This document shows, in pieces, positions 9,459-17,636 of a stretch of DNA of 22,041 bases (positions are counted from its first letter, which is position 1; the number at the start of each line of letters is the position of its first letter). The stretch is taken from the NCBI GenBank assembly GCA_003427395.1, contig BFEA01000005.1:2467047-2489087 (forward strand). Direction: 5' to 3'. This DNA comes from Chara braunii. Taxonomy: Eukaryota > Streptophyta > Charophyceae > Charales > Characeae. The translations under genes were made by a program, and so were the position numbers. The notes under the pieces are model-generated. The model saw only the letters and a list, made by a program, of their open reading frames with translations, was not told the origin of the DNA and did not search any database.

Positions 9459-10462
9459 ACCCGTCCCCAATGAACCTGTCCCCAATCTCTACCTTCGACC
9501 TCCCTTCCTTCTTTCCCACCTTCTGGCAATCCGGAGTCCATCCGCATCTCTCCTTTTGTCTGGAGTCACTCGCTGTCCCCCTCCTTGATCCCCAACAGTG
9601 GAGGCGTTGGCGAGAACACTTCGCCGAACTGTCGTTGTGTCTGGTCGGAGTAAAGGTCATGTGGACGCGGCACGGGGATCACCGCCAGTGGGCCGAGTAC
9701 CTTGAGCTGCTCATCATCCAGGCGTGGCGAATGGGAGTGGAGGGCGATCTGCTCGGATTCCTCTTCGGATCAGTGCGGCCCGATCATCGCCAACTGATCG
9801 TGCAAGAGCTAACGGTTCCCGTTGCGCAGCTGGTCGACAACCTCCCACTTGAGATCGTCTCGCAGAGGGACAACAGCCCAATCCCGCACGTCCTCCCACG
9901 CATATTGACACCATATCTTCAGTGGTCGGAGTGCTTGGAGGAGCCAGGAAGCGGCGGCAACCCACCGTCATGGCGCGGTTATCTGGACCCGCACGAAATA
10001 GTCGATCTCACCTTCTTTCAAGATCGGACGGCTTTCGAGAACGAGGAGGTAGAAATTAAAGCGGAAGAGGAAAGCTCGGAAGAAGAAGAAGCCGAAGAAG
10101 AGGCCAACGAGGAAGAAACTCCCTAACAGGGGAGTTACAGTGAGCACAACGAAGGGGAGCAAAGTGAGGAGGAGGAGGAAGAAGAACAAGACGACGAGGA
10201 GGAAGAAGAAGAAGACCAGGAGGAGCTAGAAGAGTCGGAGTGGGAAGGATTTGAGGAGGAAGTGCGTGACGAGGCTCGGGCGCAGGCCTAGGCGCAGAAG
10301 AGGGAAGAGATCGCGGTCGGGAAGCGATAGTTGGAATTCGCCAGCGCAGCTAGTCATCCTCTCACCGACGATCGGGCCCGGGATCCAGAGCCACCTAAGC
10401 CCGAGGATGGAGAGCCGACTGCCGAGACTTCGGCCGCACCGGCAAGACGGCGACGAAGCTGA
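9455..10462 (+). pseudogene. Post-integrase acidic accessory frame, unrecognised
   Basis: It opens at ATG 9455, just overlapping the previous frame. The first 190 residues look like a folded domain rich in Trp and Leu (WRRWREHFAELSLCLVGVKV, QWAEYLELLIIQAWRMGVEG, DPHEIVDLTFFQDR). I recognise no family. The C-terminal part is almost entirely Glu/Asp. A TAA at 10124-10126 stops the frame, but the same frame continues with more acidic sequence. It has TAG at 10289-10291, inside a repeating Ala-Gln context that strongly implies a former CAG, and another TAG at 10328-10330, before ending in TGA at 10460-10462. The acidic tract could mediate protein contacts such as histone binding; that is speculation. 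Confidence 0.45.
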
Positions 10463-10751
10463 TCCCCCTCCCCCTCCGCCACCGACCACCCACCAACTCG
10501 TCCACGTACCGATGCGGGGCATCGGGCTTCTTCCCCGGTCGTTATCCCGCCGTCCCCTTGACCACCTCTCTTTCCGCCAGATTACTAGTCGCATCACCTT
10601 CCCCAACAATCCCTTCCCCATCGATACCTTCCGCTTTTTCTACACTACCCGCCTCGCTGTCACTGTTCACCCCCACCCTTCTACCCGATGCGCCCTCCCT
10701 GTCTTCTGCCTCCATATCCTTCTCCTTAGATCTGCGTGGCGAGGCCACAAT

Positions 10752-10952
10752 ATGATCGAGGTATACTGCATGATTACGGGGACTATCCCCGCCTGCGAGA
10801 ACCACGATCACTTCCGCGCGGTGCTCTTCCGAACCTTTACCACCCTCTACCCCGATTACCTTGCATCCCTCCCTCACACTGGCAACCGATTCCCCCGCTT
10901 TCACCGGATCGTTCGCTATCAGGAGCTCCCGGAGACAGTGGCCGAAATTTAG
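10752..10952 (+). CDS. Short post-integrase frame fragment, unrecognised
   Basis: Sixty-six codons from ATG 10752 to TAG 10950-10952 in protein-like composition, for example HFRAVLFRTFTTLYPDYLAS and FPRFHRIVRYQELPE. The preceding 250 bases are Ser/Pro/Thr-rich in more than one frame, like the linker after the integrase. The Trp/Phe-rich style resembles the two frames upstream, so this may be the C-terminal end of the same accessory protein after another frameshift. I do not recognise the family, and the piece could be non-coding. Confidence 0.25.
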   Translation: MIEVYCMITGTIPACENHDHFRAVLFRTFTTLYPDYLASLPHTGNRFPRFHRIVRYQELPETVAEI

Positions 10953-11197
10953 AGCTCCCTTCCCCCGCTACCAATCAACCCTCCCCCTTGCCATCCCTCC
11001 ATGTACCGTCTCCCCTTTCCCCTCCCTGACGCTCGCTGATGTATGACTGATGGACACGCGCCATGATGACGACACGTGTAATCCCCTCCTTGGATTGTCA
11101 ATGACCCTCCCAGAGGAATTAGTAGTAGAGCTGTGTTTGCCACGTTGGACGACATCCACACTCATTCGAATGGTAAGTGGCATAGAGAGAAGAGCTC

Positions 11198-11230
11198 CAC
11201 GTGTCGATCGATTAGAAAGATCGACACGTG
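11198..11230. repeat. Perfect 12-bp inverted repeat (hairpin)
   Basis: CACGTGTCGATC at 11198-11209 pairs perfectly with GATCGACACGTG at 11219-11230 across a nine-base loop. Each arm contains CACGTG. In plants ACGTG cores bind bZIP and bHLH factors, but a structural role in the element RNA is equally possible. Confidence 0.8.
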
Positions 11231-11236
11231 TCAACA

Positions 11237-11254
11237 AGCAAGCAGGAGCTTGCT
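11237..11254. repeat. Perfect 7-bp hairpin with AGGA loop
   Basis: AGCAAGC at 11237-11243 and GCTTGCT at 11248-11254 flank the loop AGGA. It starts six bases after the preceding hairpin and ends 28 bases before the LTR. Confidence 0.7.
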
Positions 11255-11273
11255 AATATTGGAACCCTCTGGA

Positions 11274-11289
11274 CGTCACATATGTGACG
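11274..11289. repeat. 16-bp perfect palindrome across the 3' LTR boundary
   Basis: CGTCACATATGTGACG reads the same on both strands. The LTR begins at its tenth base (TGTGACG). The 5' LTR copy has no such palindrome because its upstream bases are flank. Half of the symmetry therefore comes from the internal region. Confidence 0.75.
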
Positions 11290-11835
11290 AACCACTTTCT
11301 GTAGCGCGCGGCTTTCTGTGTGATTGCAATGAGGGGTCCTAAGTTGGGAAGGTTGGACCAATTATGAGAGATTGGGATGGATGGGAAATTGCATCAGTAC
11401 CCTCGCTTCTTCATTTTTTGCGTCGGTTCTTTTTCGGATGGCTGGCGCGTTGTCGAGCGTGTGAATAATAAATGTTGGCGCCGTTCCTGTTGTTTCGGTT
11501 TCGGAACTTTTTAGGCGCGGACATCGCACGGGAATTTTTCTTCGTTCTTTTTTAAATTTCCTTTTCGAATTCTTCTTCCAATTCCTTTTCGAACCTTGTC
11601 GAGCCCCAATGACTCTCGGAATTTCGGACTTTCTTTTTCAGAGTTTTTGCTTTCTGCCTTTTCCGCATTAGATAGGAATTAAATAATTTTGTAATTAGGA
11701 CTTTTCTTTTTGCCGTGCAACGCCTTTTTGCTTAACGCGCTTCTTTGTGCGGCTGCAACGAAATTCTGATTAGTCGGCGCCTTTAATCGTGTGTGTAACT
11801 GTAATTTTGGACTGGCGCCATTGCAACTGTATCTT
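11283..11835 (+). repeat. 3' LTR of the outer element, left segment
   Basis: This segment matches the first half of the 5' LTR (about 564-1078) and stops abruptly at ...GTATCTT where the inner element begins. Differences from the 5' copy are mostly C/T or G/A. It includes an added T/A-rich stretch near 11540-11580 that is not in the 5' copy. Confidence 0.9.
11831..11835. repeat. Target-site duplication of the inner element, left copy
   Basis: ATCTT directly precedes the TG terminus at 11836 and is repeated at 20422-20426 right after the CA terminus. The uninterrupted 5' LTR reads GTATCTTTCTTCTTG at the matching place, which proves the empty-site sequence. Confidence 0.95.
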
Positions 11836-12120
11836 TGTAGCGGACCCACCGGGAAGGTGCTCCGCCTGGGATAGTGATGGAGATGGAGGATGAGGGAGGA
11901 GCGAGATGGCACAGCACAGCTCCCATGCAAGACTCCAACGCACGTACTCCAAACCGTGCAAGTGTATAATGAATCCGAAAACAGACAACTGCTGGGTATA
12001 CCCCAACGAACTGAAGGGACTGGACTGGACTGGACTGGACTGCCCCCGAATAGAACACAGGCCTGTGAAAACAGGCCAAGGGGCTGGTCTCACAGGCCAA
12101 CCAACCAGAGGTCCGCTACA
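11836..12120 (-). repeat. 3' LTR of the inner element
   Basis: It is 285 bp and begins TGTAGCGGACC and ends GGTCCGCTACA, a perfect 11-bp terminal inverted repeat. It matches the other LTR with about 15-25 substitutions by eye, plus one replaced block: here it has a run of TGGAC repeats near 12018-12042, where the 5' LTR has a hairpin. Short LTRs of about 300 bp are usual for many chromoviruses. Confidence 0.93.
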
Positions 12121-12304
12121 CGATCCTCGGCCTGTGATGGATCGCCTAGATGCAAACACACTTCCGCCAAGAAGCGGAACTCTACCAAAGAAAAAGAAAA
12201 CCTGAGTAGTCTAGGATGCGGAGCAAGCTCCATGCTGAGTCCATGCGATGCAACCTAGGATATATAATATCACAAATCAACAATATCTCGACTAACAGCC
12301 TAAG

Positions 12305-12424
12305 TAAAAACAGAAGCAACTAACTTGCATACATGTTATAGGAAAGCAGAAACAACTAACTAACATACATGTCCTAGGAAAGCAGAAGCAACTAACTAAC
12401 ATACATGTCCTAGGAAAGCAGAAA
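12305..12424. repeat. 36-bp tandem repeat, about three copies
   Basis: Two near-identical units (12340-12375 and 12376-12411, one mismatch), each running from AGGAAAGCAG to CATGTCCT, are preceded by a diverged copy (12305-12339) and followed by the first dozen bases of a further copy. Confidence 0.85.
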
Positions 12425-12431
12425 GTAGTGA

Positions 12432-12568
12432 CAACTAGATCCTAGAATGTTGGAGGCAGTAGCCTCAGTCTGGGAACAACTGACTAGTGTATAAGTCCTA
12501 AGAACAGCAAGAGCTAAACAACTAAATCCTAGAAATGTCAGAGGCAGTAGCCTCAGTCTGAGAGCAAC
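12432..12568. repeat. 49-bp direct repeat pair
   Basis: A segment at 12432-12480 recurs at about 12519-12568. Both contain GAGGCAGTAGCCTCAGTCTG, which itself holds a small GAGGC/GCCTC stem. The spacing is about 87 bp. It lies directly next to the 36-bp repeats. Confidence 0.75.
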
Positions 12569-13297
12569 AAAGCAATCAACAAAACAACCAGATGTCACAG
12601 GAGGAGTGTGTCGCAAACCAAAGGGTGGGATGGTCTCTGAGGGTGGCGAATGCACCCTAGGGGTCGAGAACTCCTAAGGGCATCCATACATAGAAAACAG
12701 GGAGACACGTGTCATCAGGCTCAATGAGAGTAGGGAACTGGGAGCGAACAGAACCAATGACCCTAACAGATAGACCATCAGGGCGGGTAAAGCTCGACTA
12801 AGGGGTGACCGCCATAGGGTCGACCATGCAAGGGAACAAGGGAGCCTGGTATACTGGGCACACCTAGATGAAGCATGCGGGGCTGCCTAACTAGGGCGTG
12901 AGGGCCGACAGAGGGTAGGAAAGTGATGGGTAGGGGAATCATGCAAATGACTCCTAAAGTGAGGGAAGTCGGAGCTAGATCCGTAAGATGGGAANCCAGN
13001 GCAACGCTACGGTCCCGATGCCTATACGTATACCAAGGGAGAGCCCAACTCAGAGGAACCCGGCTAAAGGGAGACCATCATGCGACACAACAAGGGTACT
13101 GTACAGGGTAAAGTGGTAAGAGAGTGACAATGTCTGAAGTAGCTGATCGTGACGAAGTCCGTGAAACTGCCGATGATGTACGCAATGAGAAGTCTGGAAT
13201 GCCGTCGAGGAAAAACCGCAACGTCGACGAGTTGAAGTAGCAAAACTGGAGTGGATGGAGTACGGAGAAGTCAAAGACGTGGGAAGGTAAGTCAGAG

Positions 13298-15484
13298 TTA
13301 ATCATCGTATCGAGCACGACGACGACGAGTGCGCTGTTGACGCTCAGAAGCATCCGGCTGCTGCTGAAGGTCTGCCTCAGATGGAGCAGGCTCGACTTCA
13401 GCGGTTTCCTTAGCCGAGGGAGAAGGAGGAGGGTCAGTGGGCTGAGGAGGAGCAGTGAACCCAGCACGACGAGCACGGTCATAGGCACGCACCAACATGC
13501 GAGCGTGCTGCAAGTGCTCAAGGGGCTCCCAGGTAGCCTCGTCATCAGGGTAACCCTTCCAACGTACGAGATACTCCTCGTGGCCATCCACCATGATATC
13601 TGAAACGAGGAACTCCTCGTGGCCATCCACCATGATGGGTGGAGGGCGCTCGTATGGAAGTCCAGCGAAACTCTCAGACGGTCTGCGATAAGGACGCAGT
13701 AACGAGACGTGGTAGACATTGTGCACACGAGCCTGACGTAGATAGTCGGGCAGCTTCACACGAAAGCTGACCGGGCTAGAGGGCGTATCAAAACCGACGG
13801 CCTGGAGGATGCGACATGATCCAAAAAAGCGACGCCGAAACTTGCGAAGCGTGTCCGCTTCGAGCTGTAAGTGGCGGGCGTCGATAAGCACATCATCACT
13901 GACTTTGAATGGGTGATTAATCCTCGATCGGTTCGCACGTGCTGCTATGCGGGTCTGGGAAGCGGCTATGTGCTCATGTGCGGTCTTCATGATCGACGTC
14001 ATGTGTGCAACCCAATCATCCAGCGCGGGACAACTCGTGTCGGGGTGCATTTGTGACGGTCGGAGGAAGTCCGCGAGAATACGAGGGTGATAGCCGAGGT
14101 CGCAATAGTAAGGCGACATCCCCGTGGCTGGCGAGACGGCGTGGTTGTAGGCTATCTCCGCGTGGGCAAGATGGAGATCCCACTGCCGGTCGTCACGAAC
14201 AATCTTTCGGAGAATATCTCCGAGAGTCCTGTTCGTGATCTCGGTCTGACCATCAGTCTGAGGATGGTAAGACGAGGAGAAGCGGAGTTGAGTGTCGTAC
14301 ACCTCGTGGAGTCGTCGCCAAAATCGGCTGGTAAAGCGCGGGTCACAGTCAAATATGATGCTCAGGGGTAAGCCGTGGTCACGCATGAGTCGGTCAAACA
14401 CGATGTTGGCGACCTCACGAGCACTTATGGCATAGCAGCACGGAACAAAGCGTGCACGCTTCATGAAGCAGTCGATGACGACCAGGATAGCATCATGACC
14501 GTGAGGGGTCGGAGGACGAAGGGGACCGATAAAGTCCATCAAGATGGACTGCCAACGACCCTTAGGGATAGGAAGAGGCTGGAGCAAACCATAAGGAAGG
14601 TGGTTCGCACTGTTCACCTCCTCACAGGTGGGACACTCTGCGACGTAGTCCTTCACAAAGTCCTTGCGCTTCGCCCAGACGTACAGGCGGCTCACACGAG
14701 CCAACGTCTTGTGGAAGCCCATATGACCGGCGGCTGCCTGGTCATGGAACTCTGCTACTGCTCGGACACGTAGCTGTCCAGTGGAGGGAACACAAATACG
14801 GGGCTCTCTGGTGCCCTGTGAATTGTGCCAGTACACGAGACCGTTGTCCCCGAGAGAGTAGTTCGGGACGGTCTTGCCACTCCGAAGAGTCGCGTGGATG
14901 TCGCGATAGTCGGGGCAGTGGCGGTACTGGGTGCGAAACTCGTCGATCACCAAGTGGTGGACGGTGGTGACCGAGATGGAAGAGAGCTGGATTTGCTCCT
15001 TATCGTGGTCAGGGGGCCGGGATAAGACGTCTGCGACCCAATTAGTCTCACCCTTGATGTGCTCAGTGGTGAAACTAAACTCGGATAGGTCGCGCCACCA
15101 GCGAGCCTGTCGAGAAGTGAGCTTCGGCTTTGTCAAAAAAGCCTGGACATCAGAGTTGTCCGTGCGCACCGTGAACGGTGCCCCGTGCAGGTTGTGACGC
15201 CAGTGCCGAGCGACATAAACTACTGCGCGAACCTCACGTTCATCAGCGATGTAGTTTATCTCGGCGGGCAGAAGCTGACGGGAGTAGAAGGCTATCAGAC
15301 AATCACGTGAGCGAGACTCGACAGTGTCGTCCTTGGCGATGGTAGGGGAATAGTCAATGGAAGGCTCGTCAGTAGCTGGACGAGTAGGCGTCAGTCGGGA
15401 AGCAGTGGTAGGAGTAGGTGGTGGGAAGCGAGGGATACGAGGATGAGAGGAATCAGGAGAGGAGGGGAAGACCTGAGAAAACAC
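13298..15484 (-). CDS. pol: RNase H, integrase and chromodomain, inner element
   Basis: A 728-codon open frame, in phase with the RT frame and separated from it only by TGA 15488-15490. RNase H residues resume with VFSQ, then a 55-residue Pro/Ser/Thr-rich insert (5-61), then LIAFYSRQLLPAEINY, catalytic-type Glu (82/84) and VRTDN (D109). Integrase has its zinc domain (H247, H254, C284, C287) and an intact triad D317, D379 and E415 with 35 residues between the last two, in DFIGP, FDCDPRF and DGQTE. The C-terminal barrel ends HNVYHVSLLRPY. A chromodomain follows (EEYLVRWKGYPDDEATWEPL), then a Pro-rich tail ending in Arg-rich RRRRARYDD. Chromodomains direct integration to marked chromatin. The first residue is GTG-encoded because the frame simply continues from RT. 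Confidence 0.9.
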   Translation of the reverse strand: MFSQVFPSSPDSSHPRIPRFPPPTPTTASRLTPTRPATDEPSIDYSPTIAKDDTVESRSRDCLIAFYSRQLLPAEINYIADEREVRAVVYVARHWRHNLHGAPFTVRTDNSDVQAFLTKPKLTSRQARWWRDLSEFSFTTEHIKGETNWVADVLSRPPDHDKEQIQLSSISVTTVHHLVIDEFRTQYRHCPDYRDIHATLRSGKTVPNYSLGDNGLVYWHNSQGTREPRICVPSTGQLRVRAVAEFHDQAAAGHMGFHKTLARVSRLYVWAKRKDFVKDYVAECPTCEEVNSANHLPYGLLQPLPIPKGRWQSILMDFIGPLRPPTPHGHDAILVVIDCFMKRARFVPCCYAISAREVANIVFDRLMRDHGLPLSIIFDCDPRFTSRFWRRLHEVYDTQLRFSSSYHPQTDGQTEITNRTLGDILRKIVRDDRQWDLHLAHAEIAYNHAVSPATGMSPYYCDLGYHPRILADFLRPSQMHPDTSCPALDDWVAHMTSIMKTAHEHIAASQTRIAARANRSRINHPFKVSDDVLIDARHLQLEADTLRKFRRRFFGSCRILQAVGFDTPSSPVSFRVKLPDYLRQARVHNVYHVSLLRPYRRPSESFAGLPYERPPPIMVDGHEEFLVSDIMVDGHEEYLVRWKGYPDDEATWEPLEHLQHARMLVRAYDRARRAGFTAPPQPTDPPPSPSAKETAEVEPAPSEADLQQQPDASERQQRTRRRRARYDD
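13573..13636 (-). repeat. 25-bp direct repeat inside the chromodomain coding sequence
   Basis: An identical 25-bp string occupies 13573-13597 and 13612-13636, with a period of 39 bp, which is 13 codons, so the frame is kept. It makes the protein repeat MVDGHEE(F/Y)LV just before RWKGY and replaces the usual N-terminal strand of the chromodomain. Confidence 0.85.
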
Positions 15485-15487
15485 TGC

Positions 15488-16543
15488 TCAAACAACAAAG
15501 TCTGATGCATCGGTGGTTAGGATAAAAGGGCGATCAAAATCGGGTAGGTGAAGAACCGGTGCGCATGTCACCGCCTGCTTGAGGGCGCGGAAGGCGTCCT
15601 CGTGGAGGGGTGTCCAAGCCCAGGGTGGGTTCTTCCGGAGGAGGGAGGAGGTAAGGACGTAGGAATACCTAGCGTATCCCCGGATGAAATTACTGTAGTA
15701 GGTGGTCAGGCCTAGGAAGCTGCGAAGCTGCTTGGCGGATGTGGGAGCGGGCCACTCCGCAATAGCAGTGATCTTCGCGTCGTCTATGTGGAGACCTTGG
15801 TTAGACACGTACTGTCCTAAGAAATCCACTTTGTGCTGGGCAAAGCGACATTTGCTCAGCTTGGCGTAGAAGCCATGTCTGCGCAAGCGGTCAAGGACGT
15901 CGCGGAGGTGTCTGAGGTGATCCTCAAGGGTACGACTGTAGACCACGATATCGTCGAGGTAGACGAGAACGTATTGCTCCAGGATGTCCCTGAAGATGTC
16001 GTTCATCGCCCTTTGGAAGGTAGCGGGTGCGTTGGTGAGGCCGAATGGCATCACCGTGAACTCGTAGTGGCTGAATCTCGATCGGAACGCGGTCTTCGGC
16101 TGGTTGGCTGCAACGACGCGAATCTGATGGTAACCGCTACGAAGATCAATCTTCGTAAAGAAGCAGTTGCCTGCTAGGCGGTCGAACAACTCATCGGAAC
16201 GAGGTATGGGGTAGCTGTTCTTAACCGTGCAGCGGTTGAGGCCGCGATAGTCGATGCAAAAACGGAGAGTTCCATCCGCTTTGCGAGCAAAGAGGACGGG
16301 TGCACCCCACGGGGAATTGCTGGGTTTAATGAAACCCAGTCTCAGGAGCTCCTCAAGCTGACGCTTGAGTTCGGTGGCCTCGGGGATCGGGAGTCTGTAG
16401 GGTGCCTGGTGGTGAACACGATAGTCAGGCACAAGCTGGATGGAGTGCTCGACGTCGCGCATCGGTGGGATGCCAACATACGAGAACGACGATGGGAAAA
16501 CGTCGTGGTACTCTCGAATGAGGTCACGAACTACGGGCTCCAA
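15488..16543 (-). CDS. pol: Reverse transcriptase, inner element
   Basis: A 351-codon frame covering the whole RT and the start of RNase H. Landmarks in order are LIREYHDVFPSS, HHQAPYRLPIPEATELKRQL, GFIKPSNSPWGAPVLFARKA, RFCIDYRGLN, FTKIDLRSGYHQIRV (catalytic Asp), MPFGLTNAPATFQRAMNDIF, YLDD (15950-15961), and the thumb FLGLTTYYSNFIRGYARYS. It ends with ILTTDASDFVV, the first RNase H Asp, at TGA 15488-15490. In the family this position is normally Gly followed by AV, so the stop looks like a single-base change. Its first residues overlap the end of the protease frame in another register, indicating a frameshift or programmed slippage upstream. All RT catalytic residues are present. Confidence 0.92.
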   Translation of the reverse strand: MEPVVRDLIREYHDVFPSSFSYVGIPPMRDVEHSIQLVPDYRVHHQAPYRLPIPEATELKRQLEELLRLGFIKPSNSPWGAPVLFARKADGTLRFCIDYRGLNRCTVKNSYPIPRSDELFDRLAGNCFFTKIDLRSGYHQIRVVAANQPKTAFRSRFSHYEFTVMPFGLTNAPATFQRAMNDIFRDILEQYVLVYLDDIVVYSRTLEDHLRHLRDVLDRLRRHGFYAKLSKCRFAQHKVDFLGQYVSNQGLHIDDAKITAIAEWPAPTSAKQLRSFLGLTTYYSNFIRGYARYSYVLTSSLLRKNPPWAWTPLHEDAFRALKQAVTCAPVLHLPDFDRPFILTTDASDFVV

Positions 16544-17388
16544 GTCGGTCGTATATCGTGCAGGTTCCTCAGCGTCAGCATCAGCGCGCGACGACGGGTG
16601 GACTTGACGGACGACGGAGGGATGGAAGTAGAGATGGGAGCCATGGAGATGGAAGGAGGGTCTAGCTCCAGAGGGATGAGCTCGGCGTCGGGACAGGGTG
16701 GGTCATAGTGTAAGAGATCCGTCACGTTCACCATAAAGAAGGTGACGTCGTCCTGTCGGATGAAGTGAGCGAACTGCCGAGGCAAGGTGACAGTGATAGA
16801 AGGAGATGGTGTGGGCACGGAAGGCTCCGGGGGAGGAGGATTGGGGCGTGGTGTCGCGGTGGTACCTATGAAAGGTACGCGATACGTCTGTCCAGACTTC
16901 GTTTTGAGAACGAGAGTGTTGGTCACCCAATCGGCCTCGGTGCTGCGGAACCGGCGAGACCACGGAGTGCCGAGAATGAAGTCGTACCCCGTCTCCATCA
17001 CATCGAAATGTGTAGAGGAGCGGTGGCGACGAGACGCCGGGGAACGATCAGTCGGCTCGAGAGTGAGGAAGAAAGGGAGGTCGGTGAGCGTCTGATCGAA
17101 GAAGCGCTGGGTCTTGTCATCCCCTAAGGTAACGGAGATGGGAGTCGGAGACCCTGTCGTGCGTAAGCGGGCTTCTTTCACCACGCATGGGTGAATGAAG
17201 TCGCCCTGAGAACCGGAATCCCACAGCGCTGAGTACACCCTCGTGGAGGTCCCGAGTCGTACTGGGATGATCGGGAGGGTGCGATCAGGGTCAGAGAGGA
17301 TGGTGAGAAGGCGATGCAGTGCAGTGACATGGAGGGTGAGTCGCCCCTGACGAGCCTGGAGCATGCTCAAGTCCAGAAGAGAGGACAC
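16531..17388 (-). CDS. Aspartic protease region, inner element
   Basis: A 285-codon frame (GTG-opened continuation rather than a true start). The catalytic Asp lies in SALWDSGSQGDFIHP (DSGS codons 17209-17220), and the downstream TGYDFILGTPW matches the ILGxxW segment of Ty3/gypsy proteases. Beyond that come a SQTYRVPF-type segment and a Pro-rich tether leading to RT. The frame changes somewhere in about 16570-16700: the RT-register reading here continues directly into the RT frame, while this frame runs out of register to its stop. TGA 17455-17457 lies upstream in the same frame. Confidence 0.82.
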   Translation of the reverse strand: MSSLLDLSMLQARQGRLTLHVTALHRLLTILSDPDRTLPIIPVRLGTSTRVYSALWDSGSQGDFIHPCVVKEARLRTTGSPTPISVTLGDDKTQRFFDQTLTDLPFFLTLEPTDRSPASRRHRSSTHFDVMETGYDFILGTPWSRRFRSTEADWVTNTLVLKTKSGQTYRVPFIGTTATPRPNPPPPEPSVPTPSPSITVTLPRQFAHFIRQDDVTFFMVNVTDLLHYDPPCPDAELIPLELDPPSISMAPISTSIPPSSVKSTRRRALMLTLRNLHDIRPTWSP

Positions 17389-17636
17389 AACGTCCTCTCG
17401 AGTCGCAAGCTGCTCATTGCAACGGGCTGAGCGAATTGTTCGACGCGTCGGTAGTCACGGCGGGGAAGGAGGGGAGACGGTGGTCTGCGGGGGCGCAGAC
17501 GGTACGGCGACAGAGGGCTGAGTACACTCTGTGGGGTCCTGCGAGACCTCAACCTCAGTAGCGATAGGGGCAAACCGCGACGGGGATGTCGGGAAGCCGA
17601 CTACTGAGGAGGGCGCAGGGTTACACTGCACCGTGG
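17389..17636 (-). pseudogene. Gag-protease linker, inner element, frame-disrupted
   Basis: About 250 bases between the Gag stop and the protease frame. In the protease register they encode a Ser/Pro/Thr-rich linker with two or more acidic residues, broken by TGA 17455-17457. In the Gag register they are Arg/Pro-rich and contain an early TAG. A low-complexity linker at this place is usual for Ty3/gypsy. The register change relative to Gag may be a decay frameshift or a programmed one; sequence alone does not decide. Confidence 0.55.

Larger units (their letters stand above)
10953..11282 (+). other. Outer element 3' untranslated region with hairpins
   Basis: No gene is recognised here. Three CACGTG (G-box-like) palindromes occur at 11073-11078, 11198-11203 and 11225-11230, the last two forming a hairpin. 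A second hairpin and a palindrome follow directly before the LTR. A polypurine tract, normally adjacent to a 3' LTR, is missing: the bases before 11283 read CTGGACGTCACATA. Confidence 0.5.
12121..13297 (-). other. 3' non-coding region of the inner element
   Basis: About 1.18 kb after the pol stop with no recognisable protein on either strand. It contains 36-bp tandem repeats and a 49-bp direct repeat (listed separately), and two undetermined bases at 12995 and 13000. A CACGTG lies at 12706-12711. The sense strand next to the LTR reads GGCCGAGGATCG, which is too mixed for a good polypurine tract. The region may hold sequence captured after pol. Confidence 0.5.

Noticed and set aside
10251-10700. 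Arg/Pro/His-rich open frame following the acidic tract
   Set aside because: It is the out-of-register reading of the acidic frame and a Ser/Pro linker; only the last part (10752-10952) has protein-like composition.
8935-10952. Envelope gene, which would make the outer element an errantivirus- or retrovirus-like element
   Set aside because: No signal peptide, transmembrane helix or cleavage-site pattern is visible in any of the post-integrase frames; they are acidic and linker-rich instead.
12121-13297. A CRISPR-like array suggested by the short repeats
   Set aside because: Units are directly adjacent tandem copies without unique spacers, and the context is a eukaryotic retrotransposon.
13871-15197. 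Many plus-strand open frames opposite the integrase and RNase H coding sequence
   Set aside because: They are antisense shadows of a clearly identified minus-strand pol gene and contain no known motif.
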